Below, one piece after another: positions 51,441-61,114 of a stretch of DNA of 64,000 bases (position 1 is the stretch's first letter; each line of letters opens with the position of its first letter). The DNA is from Oscillospiraceae bacterium (GTDB lineage: Bacteria; Bacillota; Clostridia; Oscillospirales; Oscillospiraceae): the NCBI GenBank assembly GCA_018053145.1, contig JAGPMA010000002.1, positions 1-64,000 on the forward strand. The letters run 5' to 3'. The notes under the pieces are model-generated. The model did not search any database, had not been told where the DNA came from, and saw only the letters and a list, made by a program, of their open reading frames with translations. Both the position numbers and the translations under genes were made by a program.

Positions 51441-52759
51441 AAATCTCCGACAAGCTGAACATAAAACTCTCGAACATCAAATCCTTCAATGTTTTCACGA
51501 TTTAGGTCAATCATATCCGCGTGTGTGACTCCGCGTTTACCTGCAACGGAAATTAATCTAAAATTTTCGCCCCATTTAGCAGATTCCACCGAAACCAAGC
51601 CATCGTTTGCTCCATCAAAGTGATGCACAAGCGGATAGCTGATATTAAGAGGGAATTTCCCACTTCGTGCATTGTTCGATTTTGACCCCACACTTTGATA
51701 GAAAACACGGTCCTTATCCTTAGCTATAGCATTAATCTCTGCGCACCTTGAGCCAGTCAAGTCGGTTACCGCTGAAATAAAATCGGGGTTTTTATCTCCG
51801 AGTCTTTTAAGAGTACTGTTATATTTGTCAGCAAGCGAACTTTTGAGCTTTTCGGGTGCCTTATTCAATAGGTATTCCGCAAAAATGCACCCGCGATGTG
51901 GGGTGTTAATTGTTGTCAACGAGGCAACATATTCGTCTGCACCGAGGCAGCTAATTGCATATCGCGAGTCAAGTCCGCCCTTTGAGTGTGCAATAATGTT
52001 AACCTTTTCGCAGCCTGTTTTACCCACAATGTATTTTATTCGCTCCAAAATAGCCTCAGCACTTGCTTCAGCTGAAGCGGCAGATTGCTGCTCGCCATAA
52101 AAAATGCTTGCTCCGTTGCTTTTTAGTTCGGTGGGAATACGTCCCCAATAATTGAAATATCGAAAATCGCGGAAAAACACTCCATGTACCAGCAAAAGCG
52201 GATACTTGGTTTTGCAGAGCTCTTGCTCGCAACGCTCTTTATTAAGCTCAATTTTCTGTGCTTCAAAAGCACACTCGCGTGATGTTATCGTGTAAATTTT
52301 GAATAGTGCGATTACGTTTGCAAGCGGTATCCAACCCACAAGAACACCAATAATTCTTGACTTAATACCAAGCTGTATTGAGGTACAATAAACTTGAATA
52401 ATGCCGTTCCAAAACACTAATGACTCGATTATGATAACGAACATGCAATGAATATAGAACGGATAAAACAGCAGGAGACCGGGAATCGCAATTGCGAAAG
52501 CAAGCACGCCAAGTGCGTTGGCGAAGGAAGTAAACATAAACAGAGCCAAAAGCTCTGTCCCTCCGGACATAATGCAGATACGCTTATTAGGATATTTATC
52601 AACCGAAGCGCAGATGTTCAGGCGAATGAAAAGCACTGCTACCACAAGGCAGATGATGATTTTCCAGCCCACAGCCATTGAAAGCACTGAAATCAAAATA
52701 TAGCTATTTGATATAATAAGCAAAAACACGGCGCTGAAAACTCGTTTTAAGCTTTTCAC
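51422..52759 (-). CDS. Membrane-anchored alpha/beta-hydrolase, lipase-like
   Basis: A 445-residue protein. The first 170 residues carry about five hydrophobic segments. The rest is an alpha/beta-hydrolase opening with PLLLVHGVFFRDFRYFNYWG and with the nucleophile elbow IIAHSKGGLDSRYA (Ser in HSKGG) near residue 265. A later DGANDGLVSVESAKWG probably supplies the catalytic Asp, and GVTHADMIDL the His. These are features of triacylglycerol lipase/PGAP1-like enzymes. It likely acts on lipids or esters at the membrane; the substrate is unknown. Confidence 0.85.
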   Translation of the reverse strand: MKSLKRVFSAVFLLIISNSYILISVLSMAVGWKIIICLVVAVLFIRLNICASVDKYPNKRICIMSGGTELLALFMFTSFANALGVLAFAIAIPGLLLFYPFYIHCMFVIIIESLVFWNGIIQVYCTSIQLGIKSRIIGVLVGWIPLANVIALFKIYTITSRECAFEAQKIELNKERCEQELCKTKYPLLLVHGVFFRDFRYFNYWGRIPTELKSNGASIFYGEQQSAASAEASAEAILERIKYIVGKTGCEKVNIIAHSKGGLDSRYAISCLGADEYVASLTTINTPHRGCIFAEYLLNKAPEKLKSSLADKYNSTLKRLGDKNPDFISAVTDLTGSRCAEINAIAKDKDRVFYQSVGSKSNNARSGKFPLNISYPLVHHFDGANDGLVSVESAKWGENFRLISVAGKRGVTHADMIDLNRENIEGFDVREFYVQLVGDLKKKGL

Positions 52760-52853
52760 TTAATACCCCCTTTGTTTATGAGCATATTAGCACAAATATT
52801 GCTCAACTTCAATGCTAGGCGATTTTTTGTGTTAGAGCAATTGTCAACTAAAA

Positions 52854-52880
52854 GGGGAACGGGCATTTGCCCGTTCCCTT
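52854..52880 (-). terminator. Terminator of hpf
   Basis: GGGAACGGGC (52855-52864) pairs with GCCCGTTCCC (52869-52878). On the minus strand it is followed by CCTTTTAG, with a short T-run, 40 bases beyond the hpf stop. Confidence 0.75.
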
Positions 52881-52918
52881 GTCATATGTCGATAATATTA
52901 ATTTTTATAATTTTAAAT

Positions 52919-53452
52919 TCAGTTGGCATCCGAAATTAAGCCGTAGCCGCCGTTTTTGCGGCGATAGACGATTGCAAAAGCGTTGTCATCCGACTGATTT
53001 TTGAAGGCATAGAACTCGTGCTCCAAAAGGTTCATTTGCAAAATCGCTTCCTCAGGCGTCATGGGCTTCATTGGGAAGCGCTTTGAACGGACAATTTCGA
53101 AATCAGCTTCTTCTTCCTCAGGAAGAAAGCTGTCAACAGGTTCTTTTTCAAGTACGCCCTCGCGCAGACGCTTTTCAAGACGTGTCTTATTTTTCATAAT
53201 CTGTCGGTCAATAGATGCGCAGGCTGAGTCGATAGACGCGCGCATATCGCTTGTTAGCTCGCTGACACGGTAAAACATGCCGTTGTTTTCGATGGTAACC
53301 TCCGCCTTATATCTGCCCCTTTCGGAGCTGAAGGTGATAAAGGCTTCTGCATCTCCGCGGAAGAAGCGATCAATCTTGCCGATTTTACGTTCGGCATATT
53401 CTTTGATCTCATCAGGTACTTTAATTTTCTTTTCTGTGATTGTAAATTTCAT
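52919..53452 (-). CDS. hpf: Long-form ribosome hibernation promoting factor
   Basis: A 177-residue protein. Residues 1-95 form the HPF/YfiA fold (MKFTITEKKIKVPDEIKEY, EVTIENNGMFYRVSE). A linker rich in Glu follows, then the C-terminal dimerisation domain (VRSKRFPMKPMTPEEAILQM, HEFYAFKNQSDDNAFAIVYRR), so it is the long type that pairs ribosomes into 100S particles. The ATG at 53452 lies 9 bases after AAGGAG. A TATAAT-type -10 lies at 53539-53544 on the minus strand. Confidence 0.95.
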   Translation of the reverse strand: MKFTITEKKIKVPDEIKEYAERKIGKIDRFFRGDAEAFITFSSERGRYKAEVTIENNGMFYRVSELTSDMRASIDSACASIDRQIMKNKTRLEKRLREGVLEKEPVDSFLPEEEEADFEIVRSKRFPMKPMTPEEAILQMNLLEHEFYAFKNQSDDNAFAIVYRRKNGGYGLISDAN

Positions 53453-53766
53453 AAAGTCCAACTCCTTCTTGTGGCAAAACGCCCAGTTTAAGTAGAGAAA
53501 TAATATTGCACTGTACTGTACTTCCTTTACTTAACTTAATTATAACATGAATCTTCCGTAACACAATCACATTCTTTTTAATTCCTGAATACGTAAGCCG
53601 ATTATTTTTCGCAGAGTGGTCGCCAAGAGAAACATTAGTAAAAAAATGACGGCTTCAATTTCAACTTTTACTTCTTTATTGCTTTTTGGAGTTGAAAAAC
53701 CGCAGATAAGTGTTATTATATAAGGTATGCTATATTTTTCTATTGCTTGGGAGGTTACTATAAGTT
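53453..53766. promoter_or_regulatory. Divergent hpf/htpG promoter region
   Basis: This 314-base A/T-rich gap carries a minus-strand -10 (TATAAT, 53539-53544) with a weak -35 for hpf. On the plus strand it carries TTGAAA (53692-53697) and TATTAT (53714-53719), 16 bases apart, for htpG. No CIRCE element (the HrcA operator) was seen. No small ORF stands out. Confidence 0.5.
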
Positions 53767-55683
53767 ATGGCAAAGAAACAGTTTAAAACGGAATCAAAAA
53801 GAGTTCTCGACCTAATGATCAACTCTATTTACACGCATCCCGAAATCTTTTTAAGAGAAATAATCTCAAACGCGAGCGACGCCATTGACAAGCTCTGCTA
53901 TATGTCGCTGACAGATGAAAGCGTTGGGCTTTCGCGCAACGACTTTAGAATCAAGCTCGGCGTTTCCGAAGAAAATCGCATTATCAGCGTTTCCGACAAT
54001 GGCATCGGCATGACAAAGGAAGACTTGGAAAACAACCTTGGAATCATTGCAAAGAGCGGCTCACTCAAATTTAAAAGTGAAATGGAAAAAACCGGCGAAG
54101 CCTCCGATTTGGACATAATCGGACAGTTTGGCGTCGGCTTCTATTCCGCATTTATGGTTGCCGATAAGGTTTCTGTCATCACAAAGGCTTTCGGCTCTGA
54201 CACCGCATATAAGTGGGAGAGCGAAGGAACAGACGGTTACACCATCGAAGAATTTCAAAAGGACAGCGTCGGCACAGACGTTATCATGCACATCAAAGAA
54301 GACGTTGAGGAAAGTGAATACACCAGATTTTTGAACGAAATGTCCATCGGTCAACTCGTTAAAAAATACAGTGACTTTATCCGCTGGCCCATCGTTATGG
54401 ACGGAGTCGAGGCCGAGGAGGTCGAAACCGGTGAGCTTGACGCAGACGGCAAGCCCATCATGACTCAGGTTCCGAAGATTGTTGAGGAAGTCATCAACAG
54501 CATGGTTCCCATCTGGCAACGCAGCAAGGACGAAGTCTCCAAAGAGGAAAACGACGAGTTCTATAAAAACATCTACTACGATTATGAGAATCCCGTTTCC
54601 ACCATCCGCGTCAATGCTGAGGGTCAGGTTTCCTATAAAGCCATGATTTTTATCCCCGGAAGAGCACCTACGAACTTCTTTTCCGACCTGTTTGAGCCTG
54701 GACTTCAGCTCTATTGCAACGGCGTTATGATTATGGAACGCTGCAAGGACGTAATCCCCGATTGCTTCCGTTTTGTGCGCGGTGTCGTCGACAGTCCAGA
54801 TTTTCCTCTCAACCTCTCCCGCGAGACTCTGCAACACGGCAGACAGCTTAAAATTATCTCCACTAACCTTGAAAAGAAAATTAAAAACGAGCTGAGCAGA
54901 CTTATGGAGGATGAACCTGAGGAATACGAGAAGTTTTACAATGCCTTCAGCCTCCAGCTCAAATATGCACTTGTAGCAAACCACGGCGAGAAAAAAGAGC
55001 TTCTTACCGATTTGCTTATGTTCTATTCCAGTAAGGAAAAGGAGCTTATTCCCCTACGCGAATATAAGGAAAAAATGCCCGCGGAACAAACACGCATCTA
55101 TTACGTCTGTACAGAGAGTATTGCCCGCGCGGAAAACCTTCCTCAGGCTGAGCAGATTCGTGACAAGGGCTTTGAAATTCTCTATTTGACCGACGAGGTG
55201 GACGACTTTATAATGCGTCAGCTGGAAAGCTATGCTGATATTAAGGTTTGCAACATAACAAACGACGAGCTCGGACTTGAATCCGAAGAGGAAAAGATTG
55301 AAGCCGACAAGAAGCAGGAAGAAAACCGTGAGCTTCTCGACTTTGTTAAGGAGACTCTAGGTGACAGCGTTGTTGACGTGCGAATCAGCCACAAGCTGAA
55401 AAGCCATCCCGTTTATCTCACCTCGGACGGCGAAATCTCCATAGAAATGGAAAAATATTTTTCGATGATGAAAAACGAAGCCGCTATGAAGATTAAAGCA
55501 CAGAGAGTACTCGAGCTAAACAGCGATAACCATGCTTTTACAGCGCTGAAGGAAGCCTTTGAATCAGACAAGGAAAGGGCTGCAAATCTTTCCAAAATAC
55601 TTCATTCTCAGGCTCTTCTTATTGCTGGTCTTCCGCTTGAAAATGCAGCTGAGTATACCGAGCTCATCTGTCAGTTATTCTAA
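53767..55683 (+). CDS. htpG: Chaperone protein HtpG (Hsp90)
   Basis: A 638-residue Hsp90. The N-terminal ATPase domain shows EIFLREIISNASDAIDKL near residue 25, SDNGIGMTKEDL near residue 77, and GQFGVGFYSAFMVADKV near residue 120. The middle domain includes GRAPTNFFSDLFEPG and LPLNLSRETLQ-like LNLSRETLQ, and a full C-terminal dimerisation domain follows. It is a cytosolic, ATP-dependent chaperone. GGGAGG lies upstream of the ATG. Confidence 0.96.
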   Translation: MAKKQFKTESKRVLDLMINSIYTHPEIFLREIISNASDAIDKLCYMSLTDESVGLSRNDFRIKLGVSEENRIISVSDNGIGMTKEDLENNLGIIAKSGSLKFKSEMEKTGEASDLDIIGQFGVGFYSAFMVADKVSVITKAFGSDTAYKWESEGTDGYTIEEFQKDSVGTDVIMHIKEDVEESEYTRFLNEMSIGQLVKKYSDFIRWPIVMDGVEAEEVETGELDADGKPIMTQVPKIVEEVINSMVPIWQRSKDEVSKEENDEFYKNIYYDYENPVSTIRVNAEGQVSYKAMIFIPGRAPTNFFSDLFEPGLQLYCNGVMIMERCKDVIPDCFRFVRGVVDSPDFPLNLSRETLQHGRQLKIISTNLEKKIKNELSRLMEDEPEEYEKFYNAFSLQLKYALVANHGEKKELLTDLLMFYSSKEKELIPLREYKEKMPAEQTRIYYVCTESIARAENLPQAEQIRDKGFEILYLTDEVDDFIMRQLESYADIKVCNITNDELGLESEEEKIEADKKQEENRELLDFVKETLGDSVVDVRISHKLKSHPVYLTSDGEISIEMEKYFSMMKNEAAMKIKAQRVLELNSDNHAFTALKEAFESDKERAANLSKILHSQALLIAGLPLENAAEYTELICQLF

Positions 55684-55713
55684 CACACTTGCTCATTTTG
55701 AGCTTTTGGACAA

Positions 55714-55748
55714 GCCGATAAGCGTTTTTTAAGAAAACGCTTATCGGC
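55714..55748 (+). terminator. Terminator after htpG
   Basis: GCCGATAAGCGTTTT (55714-55728) pairs perfectly with AAAACGCTTATCGGC (55734-55748), with a 5-base loop. Confidence 0.8.
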
Positions 55749-55812
55749 GAAATCTGTAAAACACAATCTTTCATTTTGTCGGCGGATATACCGGTACATT
55801 ACATTGACAGCG

Positions 55813-55840
55813 TCCTTCATTTTGATATAAAATGAGGTTT
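55813..55840 (+). promoter_or_regulatory. Predicted promoter of the hemW-like gene
   Basis: A perfect TTGACA near 55813 and TATAAA about 16 bases downstream precede the gene starting at 55905. Confidence 0.5.
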
Positions 55841-55904
55841 ATTAATAATCACCTGCTTGTCCGTAAACGGACAAATTGATACTCTTATGAAAGGAGCGCA
55901 CAAT

Positions 55905-57134
55905 ATGGAGCGTATGCTCGGAATCTACATTCATATACCCTTCTGCGCGAGCAAATGCACATACTGCGACTTCTATTCGCTGGCGGGGCACGAGAGCAAA
56001 ATGGATAAATACCAGAACGCTCTTATTAAGCATATCGAAGAAACCGCTCCTCAGATGGAACCTTACTATATCGACACGCTTTATTTCGGCGGCGGTACAC
56101 CAAGCTTCTACGGCTCAAAGCGAATCTGTGAGCTTTTCAACACACTGAAGCGGTCGGCAAAGGTGCTTAAATCCGCGGAGGTTACTGTCGAAATGAACCC
56201 CGACAGCGTCACGCAGGAAGACCTGAAAATGCTCAGAGCAGAGGGGGTCAACCGAATTTCCCTCGGCGTTCAGTCGGCAAACGATGACATTTTAAAACTT
56301 ATCGGCCGCCGTCACACCTTTAAACAGGCAGAGCAAGCCGTTAGAATGGCAAGAGCTGAGGGCTTTGACAACATCAGTATCGACCTTATCTACGGTCTTC
56401 CGAGCCAGACAAAAAACGATTGGGCGGATACTCTTTCGAAGTCTATCGCGCTTCGTCCCGCTCATTTCTCTTGTTACGGACTTAAGGTTGAGGACGGCAC
56501 CCCGATGTGCAAATATCGAGGCTCACCGTTTTTACCCGATGATGACGAGCAGGCAGATATGTATCTTTACATGACTGAAATTTTGGAGCATTACGGCTAT
56601 CCACAATATGAAATCTCAAATTTTTCGCTGCCCTCCAAAGAGTCAAAGCACAACCTTAAATATTGGCGACTTGACAACTACATGGGCTTCGGCCCCGGAG
56701 CGCACTCCTGCGTGGACGGCCTGCGATACAGCTACGTTCGTGATTTGGATAAATACATTGACGGAGTTTTGGGCAACTCGGACATAATAGATGAATATGA
56801 AAAAACCGACAGACTGGACAAGGCGGCTGAATATATTATGCTAGGCATGAGAACTGTTCGCGGCATTTCACGAAATGAATACAATTCCGTTTACAGAAGC
56901 GGTTTTGACAGAATTGAATACCTTTTAGGCGAATATGCAAAAAAAGGCTGGACCATTTTGAACGGAGACCGATGGAGCTTTACCTCATCGGGATTTCTGC
57001 TTTCAAATATCCTAATCGGCACATTGCTGGAAGCACAATCGCAGGAAAAAATGACCGCGAATCCATGGATTGCTGATGCCTCTGCCGAGGCTGAGCCGGA
57101 GCTTTCGATTGCCGATGACACACACCTTGAATAA
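55905..57134 (+). CDS. hemW: HemW-like radical SAM protein
   Basis: A 409-residue radical SAM protein with the cluster motif CASKCTYCDF near residue 14, then YFGGGTPSFYGSKRI, EMNPDSVTQEDL, RISLGVQSANDDILKLIGRRH and YEISNFSLPSKESKHNLKYW. These match HemW, a heme chaperone long annotated as oxygen-independent coproporphyrinogen oxidase; the true HemN has extra residues not seen here. The ATG at 55905 follows AAAGGAG. The C-terminal 30 residues (TANPWIADASAEAEPELSI) extend beyond the usual family length. Confidence 0.88.
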   Translation: MERMLGIYIHIPFCASKCTYCDFYSLAGHESKMDKYQNALIKHIEETAPQMEPYYIDTLYFGGGTPSFYGSKRICELFNTLKRSAKVLKSAEVTVEMNPDSVTQEDLKMLRAEGVNRISLGVQSANDDILKLIGRRHTFKQAEQAVRMARAEGFDNISIDLIYGLPSQTKNDWADTLSKSIALRPAHFSCYGLKVEDGTPMCKYRGSPFLPDDDEQADMYLYMTEILEHYGYPQYEISNFSLPSKESKHNLKYWRLDNYMGFGPGAHSCVDGLRYSYVRDLDKYIDGVLGNSDIIDEYEKTDRLDKAAEYIMLGMRTVRGISRNEYNSVYRSGFDRIEYLLGEYAKKGWTILNGDRWSFTSSGFLLSNILIGTLLEAQSQEKMTANPWIADASAEAEPELSIADDTHLE

Positions 57135-57196
57135 AGAAGATAAAACAGCGCAAATATACATTATAAAAATATAAGCTACATACAGCATTAGGGGAA

Positions 57197-58990
57197 GTGG
57201 ACAATATAAAACTGGTAAGCGGAAAATCAACCTCAGCCCAAGCTTCAAGCAAGTCCGACAGAAGCTCAAATACGGTAACGGCTCCAAGCCGCCAAAGTAG
57301 GCCTGTGCAAAGCTCACCTGTAAAAAAGGCGCAGAGCAAGCCTGCACCAAAAGCTCAAAAAATGAAAAAGCAAAAAGGAACCGGCGGCAGAAAAGCAATA
57401 ATTATTTCTGCTGTTATTCTGGCTGTGGTTTTTGCCTCTTTTACGGGTTTGGGCGTTTATGCCAACGGACTTGAAACCATTTTTCCCAACGTCACTATGG
57501 AGGGCACTGCACTTGAAGGGTTGACCGTTGCCGAGGCGGCGGATGCTCTTGTTGCAAACAATGTCGGAACAGCTGAGGACAAGTCTCTTAGCGTTTCTCT
57601 GCCTGCCGGCTGCGAGCTTACTGTCAGTGGCAAAGACTCCGGCTGTTATCTCGCTGCTCCGGATGCTGCGGTCTATGCTTATGATGTCTGCCACGGCGGC
57701 GGGTTTATCGCAAATGCAATCCGCTACATAAAGTGCGCTTTGTCAGGGGTGGAGCTAACCGCATCCAGTGGCGAAAAACTTGACGAAAGCTACCTGCACT
57801 CTAAAATTGACGAGGGTGTCAAGCAGTCAAGCTTAGCACTTATGGAATCTAGCGTTGATATCGGCGACGCAAGCATAACCGTCGTCAAAGGTGCCAGCGC
57901 CGTTAAAATTGATTCCGACAAGCTATATGCCACGGTCAAAGACGCTCTGATCAACGGCAAATATGAGCCAATAACCTACACTGCTGAGGCGGTTGATGGC
58001 GCGGATGCGGAAGAAATTGACCTTCAGGAGCTTTATGATACCATTTTTGAGGAACCAGCAAATGCAGAATATGACCCCGAAACAAAGCAGGCAACCGCAC
58101 ACGTTATGGGCCGCAGTTTTGACATTGATGCCGCAAAAAAGCTCTGGAAAGATGCGAAAAATGGCGATCAGGTTGTTATTCCACTTATTTTGACAGAGCC
58201 GGAAATCACTACCGAAAAGCTTAACTCAATGCTCTTTTCTGAGGTTCTTGCCCAAAAGTCAACCTCACTGACCGGCAGCAGCTCCGCGCGCATTAACAAC
58301 ATCACGCACGCCGCCGCTTCTATTAACGGGCTTGTTTTAAACCCCGGCGAGGAGTTTTCATATAACAAGACACTGGGGCAGCGCACCACTGCGGCTGGCT
58401 ATCAGGCGGCCGGAGCATATTCGGGAGGTCAGGTTGTTCAGGAGGTCGGCGGCGGAATCTGTCAGGTATCCTCCACTTTGTATTATTGTACCTTGATTTC
58501 AAACCTTGAAATCACTGAGCGTAGTTGCCACTATTTCGGGGTATCCTATCTTCCTGCCGGCCTTGACGCAACCGTCAGCTGGCCGACACCTGATTTTAAA
58601 TTTAAAAACAACGGCACTTACCCCATCAAGATTGAAGCCTCGGTTGACAAGGCCGCAAACGCGGTTGTTGTTAAAATATATGGTTCAAATCCCGATGGAA
58701 TCAGAGTGGAAATGACCACCACGCCCGTGTCGTATGCAGACGGGTTTGGCGCAGTGTCATATCGCAATGTCTATGACAAGGACGGCAACTTGATAAGCAC
58801 AAAACAGGAATCCAAAAGCAGGTACTATTATCATGTATCTCCGAGTCCGTCCCCAAGTCCTTCGGAATCCCCCAGCGCTTCGCCGTCTCCCAGCGCAACT
58901 TCTTCCCCCTCGCCGACACCGACACAGCCCGTAACCCCCTCTCCAAGCGCATCGGTTGCGCCGGCCTCCGGTACGGATGTCATCGCGTGA
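57197..58990 (+). CDS. VanW-family cell-surface protein with Ser/Pro-rich tail
   Basis: A 597-residue protein. A basic, Ser/Lys-rich N-terminus of about 65 residues is followed by one membrane segment (AIIISAVILAVVFASFTGL, near 67-90). Two repeats of a peptidoglycan-binding-4-like domain follow. The VanW domain lies at about 385-500 (NPGEEFSYNKTLGQRTTAAGY, EVGGGICQVSSTLYYCTL). Residues 545-597 form a low-complexity Ser-Pro tail. The start is a GTG at 57197 with GGGGAAG very close upstream; an internal ATG at 57362 is possible. Family proteins are linked to the cell wall; the exact role is unknown. Confidence 0.85.
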   Translation: MDNIKLVSGKSTSAQASSKSDRSSNTVTAPSRQSRPVQSSPVKKAQSKPAPKAQKMKKQKGTGGRKAIIISAVILAVVFASFTGLGVYANGLETIFPNVTMEGTALEGLTVAEAADALVANNVGTAEDKSLSVSLPAGCELTVSGKDSGCYLAAPDAAVYAYDVCHGGGFIANAIRYIKCALSGVELTASSGEKLDESYLHSKIDEGVKQSSLALMESSVDIGDASITVVKGASAVKIDSDKLYATVKDALINGKYEPITYTAEAVDGADAEEIDLQELYDTIFEEPANAEYDPETKQATAHVMGRSFDIDAAKKLWKDAKNGDQVVIPLILTEPEITTEKLNSMLFSEVLAQKSTSLTGSSSARINNITHAAASINGLVLNPGEEFSYNKTLGQRTTAAGYQAAGAYSGGQVVQEVGGGICQVSSTLYYCTLISNLEITERSCHYFGVSYLPAGLDATVSWPTPDFKFKNNGTYPIKIEASVDKAANAVVVKIYGSNPDGIRVEMTTTPVSYADGFGAVSYRNVYDKDGNLISTKQESKSRYYYHVSPSPSPSPSESPSASPSPSATSSPSPTPTQPVTPSPSASVAPASGTDVIA

Positions 58991-59109
58991 AACATAGCTC
59001 ACATAGGTATCTTATCTTTCAAGAATTATCGACCGCTACTATTCCAGCTTTGCGCAGAAGACAACAGTAGGCTGTGCCATATGCGCTTAAAAATACAGGA
59101 GGAACCGAA

Positions 59110-61038
59110 ATGACTAAAGGAACATTCTACATCACAACACCGATTTATTATCCATCGGATAAACTGCACATCGGCCACGCTTATTGCACCGTTGCAACGG
59201 ACACTATCGCGCGATATAAGCGAATGTGCGGCTATGATGTTATGTTCCTCACAGGTACTGACGAACACGGCCAGAAGATTGAAGAAAAGGCAAAGGCAAA
59301 GGGCGTTACACCAAAGCAGTTTGTTGACGACATTGTTGAAAGCAAAGGCGGAATACTAGACCTGTGGAAACTCATGAATATCTCTAACGACCGTTTTATT
59401 CGCACAACGGACGATTATCATGTTGAGGCGATTCAAGCCATCTTTAAAAAAATGTACGACAAAGGCGATATTTATAAAGGCTCTTACAAGGGCAAATACT
59501 GCACTCCGTGCGAAAGCTTCTGGACTGAAAGCCAGCTTGTCGACGGCAAATGCCCCGACTGCGGTCGCGAAGTCCACGACGCGGAGGAGGAAGCGTATTT
59601 CTTCCGCCTTTCAAAATATGCGGATAGGGTTCAAGCTCTTTTGGAAACTCCCGGTTTTCTTGAGCCCGCCTCTCGCGTAAACGAGATGATAAACAATTTT
59701 ATCAAACCCGGTCTTGAGGACCTGTGCGTTTCGCGTACAACCTTCACCTGGGGCATTCCCGTAAGCTTTGACCCCTCACACGTTGTGTATGTATGGGTCG
59801 ACGCGCTTTCAAATTATATCACAGCTCTTGGCTACGCGAACGACAGGCATAACGACTTTGACAAGTATTGGCCGGGCGTTCACATGGTCGGCAAGGAAAT
59901 TGTCCGCTTCCACTCCATAATTTGGCCGGCAATGCTCATGAGCTTAGAGCTGCCTATGCCCACAAAGGTCTATGGTCACGGTTGGCTGCTCATGGATGGC
60001 GGAAAAATGTCAAAGAGTAAAGGTAATGTCGTTGATCCCTATCTGTTATCGGAGCGCTACGGAGTTGACAGTCTGCGCTATTTCCTCATGCGCGACTTTC
60101 CCCTCGGAAGCGATGGCAGCTTTACAAATGAGCTTCTCATTAACCGCATAAACTCAGACCTTGCAAACGATTTTGGAAATCTCGTTTCGCGCACGGTTGC
60201 AATGGTGCTTAAATATTTTGACGGCACCTTACCCGAAGAGCGTGAAGCGGCACCGGTTGACGACGAGCTTGTCGGCATGGCAAAGGCCCTGCGCGACATC
60301 TATGAGCAGAACATGGAAAGCTATTTAACACAAGCAGCTGTTCTTGAGGTATTCAAGGTCATCTCCCGCGCTAACAAATACATTGACGAAACCGCCCCCT
60401 GGGTGCTGGCAAAGGACGAGAAAAATAATTCACGCCTTGCCACAGTCATGTACAACCTCCTCGAAACTATCCGCATAACCACAACTCTTCTTCAGCCCGT
60501 AATGCCCAAGAGCTGTGAAAAGGCTTTCGACCAGATTGGGGCAAAGGAGCAGGCCAGGACTTGGGATAACGCTAATATTTTCGGCGTGCTTGACGCAACG
60601 GTAACAGTCTGCAAGGGCGATACCCTTTTCCCACGTATTGATTTGGAGAAAGAGCTTGCCGCACTCGAAGAACTCGGCACAAAAAAAACAGCGGCCGAAG
60701 TACCTTCTGTGCCTACCGTCACAATAGATGAATTTGCAAAGGTTCAAATGACCGTGTGCAAGGTGCTTGAGTGTGAGAATGTAAAAAAATCCGAAAAGTT
60801 GCTTCGCTTCAAGCTTGACGATGGCTCCGGAACTCCGCGCCAAATTTTTTCCGGTATTGCAAAGTTTTATAAGCCGGAGGAACTCATCGGAAAGACAGTC
60901 ATCGCCTGTACAAATCTGCCTCCACGCAAGATGATGGGTGAGGAATCCAACGGTATGCTGCTCTCTGCCGAGAAAGACGAAAAGCTTAACCTTCTTATGC
61001 TCGACGATGCTGTTCCCGCAGGCGCAACTCTCTGCTAA
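59110..61038 (+). CDS. metG: Methionyl-tRNA synthetase
   Basis: A 642-residue class I synthetase. The HIGH motif is HIGHAYCT near residue 20, the zinc knuckle CTPCE..CPDCGRE near residue 130, and the KMSKS motif MSKSKGN near residue 300. The C-terminal tRNA-binding (EMAP-type) domain, from about residue 540, is FAKVQMTVCKVLECENVKKS. I chose the ATG at 59110 because GGAGG lies upstream; the longer frame from 59074 has no site. Confidence 0.96.
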   Translation: MTKGTFYITTPIYYPSDKLHIGHAYCTVATDTIARYKRMCGYDVMFLTGTDEHGQKIEEKAKAKGVTPKQFVDDIVESKGGILDLWKLMNISNDRFIRTTDDYHVEAIQAIFKKMYDKGDIYKGSYKGKYCTPCESFWTESQLVDGKCPDCGREVHDAEEEAYFFRLSKYADRVQALLETPGFLEPASRVNEMINNFIKPGLEDLCVSRTTFTWGIPVSFDPSHVVYVWVDALSNYITALGYANDRHNDFDKYWPGVHMVGKEIVRFHSIIWPAMLMSLELPMPTKVYGHGWLLMDGGKMSKSKGNVVDPYLLSERYGVDSLRYFLMRDFPLGSDGSFTNELLINRINSDLANDFGNLVSRTVAMVLKYFDGTLPEEREAAPVDDELVGMAKALRDIYEQNMESYLTQAAVLEVFKVISRANKYIDETAPWVLAKDEKNNSRLATVMYNLLETIRITTTLLQPVMPKSCEKAFDQIGAKEQARTWDNANIFGVLDATVTVCKGDTLFPRIDLEKELAALEELGTKKTAAEVPSVPTVTIDEFAKVQMTVCKVLECENVKKSEKLLRFKLDDGSGTPRQIFSGIAKFYKPEELIGKTVIACTNLPPRKMMGEESNGMLLSAEKDEKLNLLMLDDAVPAGATLC

Positions 61039-61073
61039 ATACAACTAAATAGCCAGTTTATCATTTATATGAC

Positions 61074-61112
61074 AAAGGCTACATCTCATTTTGAGATGTA
61101 GCCTTTTCTTTT
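61074..61112. terminator. Bidirectional terminator between metG and mnmA
   Basis: AAAGGCTACATCTCA pairs with TGAGATGTAGCCTTT, followed by TCTTTTT on the plus strand, and lies directly before the minus-strand mnmA stop at 61115. Confidence 0.88.
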
Positions 61113-61114
61113 TA

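Noticed and set aside
54061..54984. 307-codon open frame antisense to htpG
   Set aside because: It is the reverse shadow of a highly conserved gene, has no ribosome binding site and no recognisable domain.
58820..58985. Repeats at the 3' end of the VanW gene suspected to be a repeat array
   Set aside because: They are codon-level Ser-Pro low complexity in frame with the protein, not a DNA repeat array with spacers.
60430..61044. 204-codon open frame antisense to metG
   Set aside because: It mirrors metG codons and has no family resemblance or initiation site.
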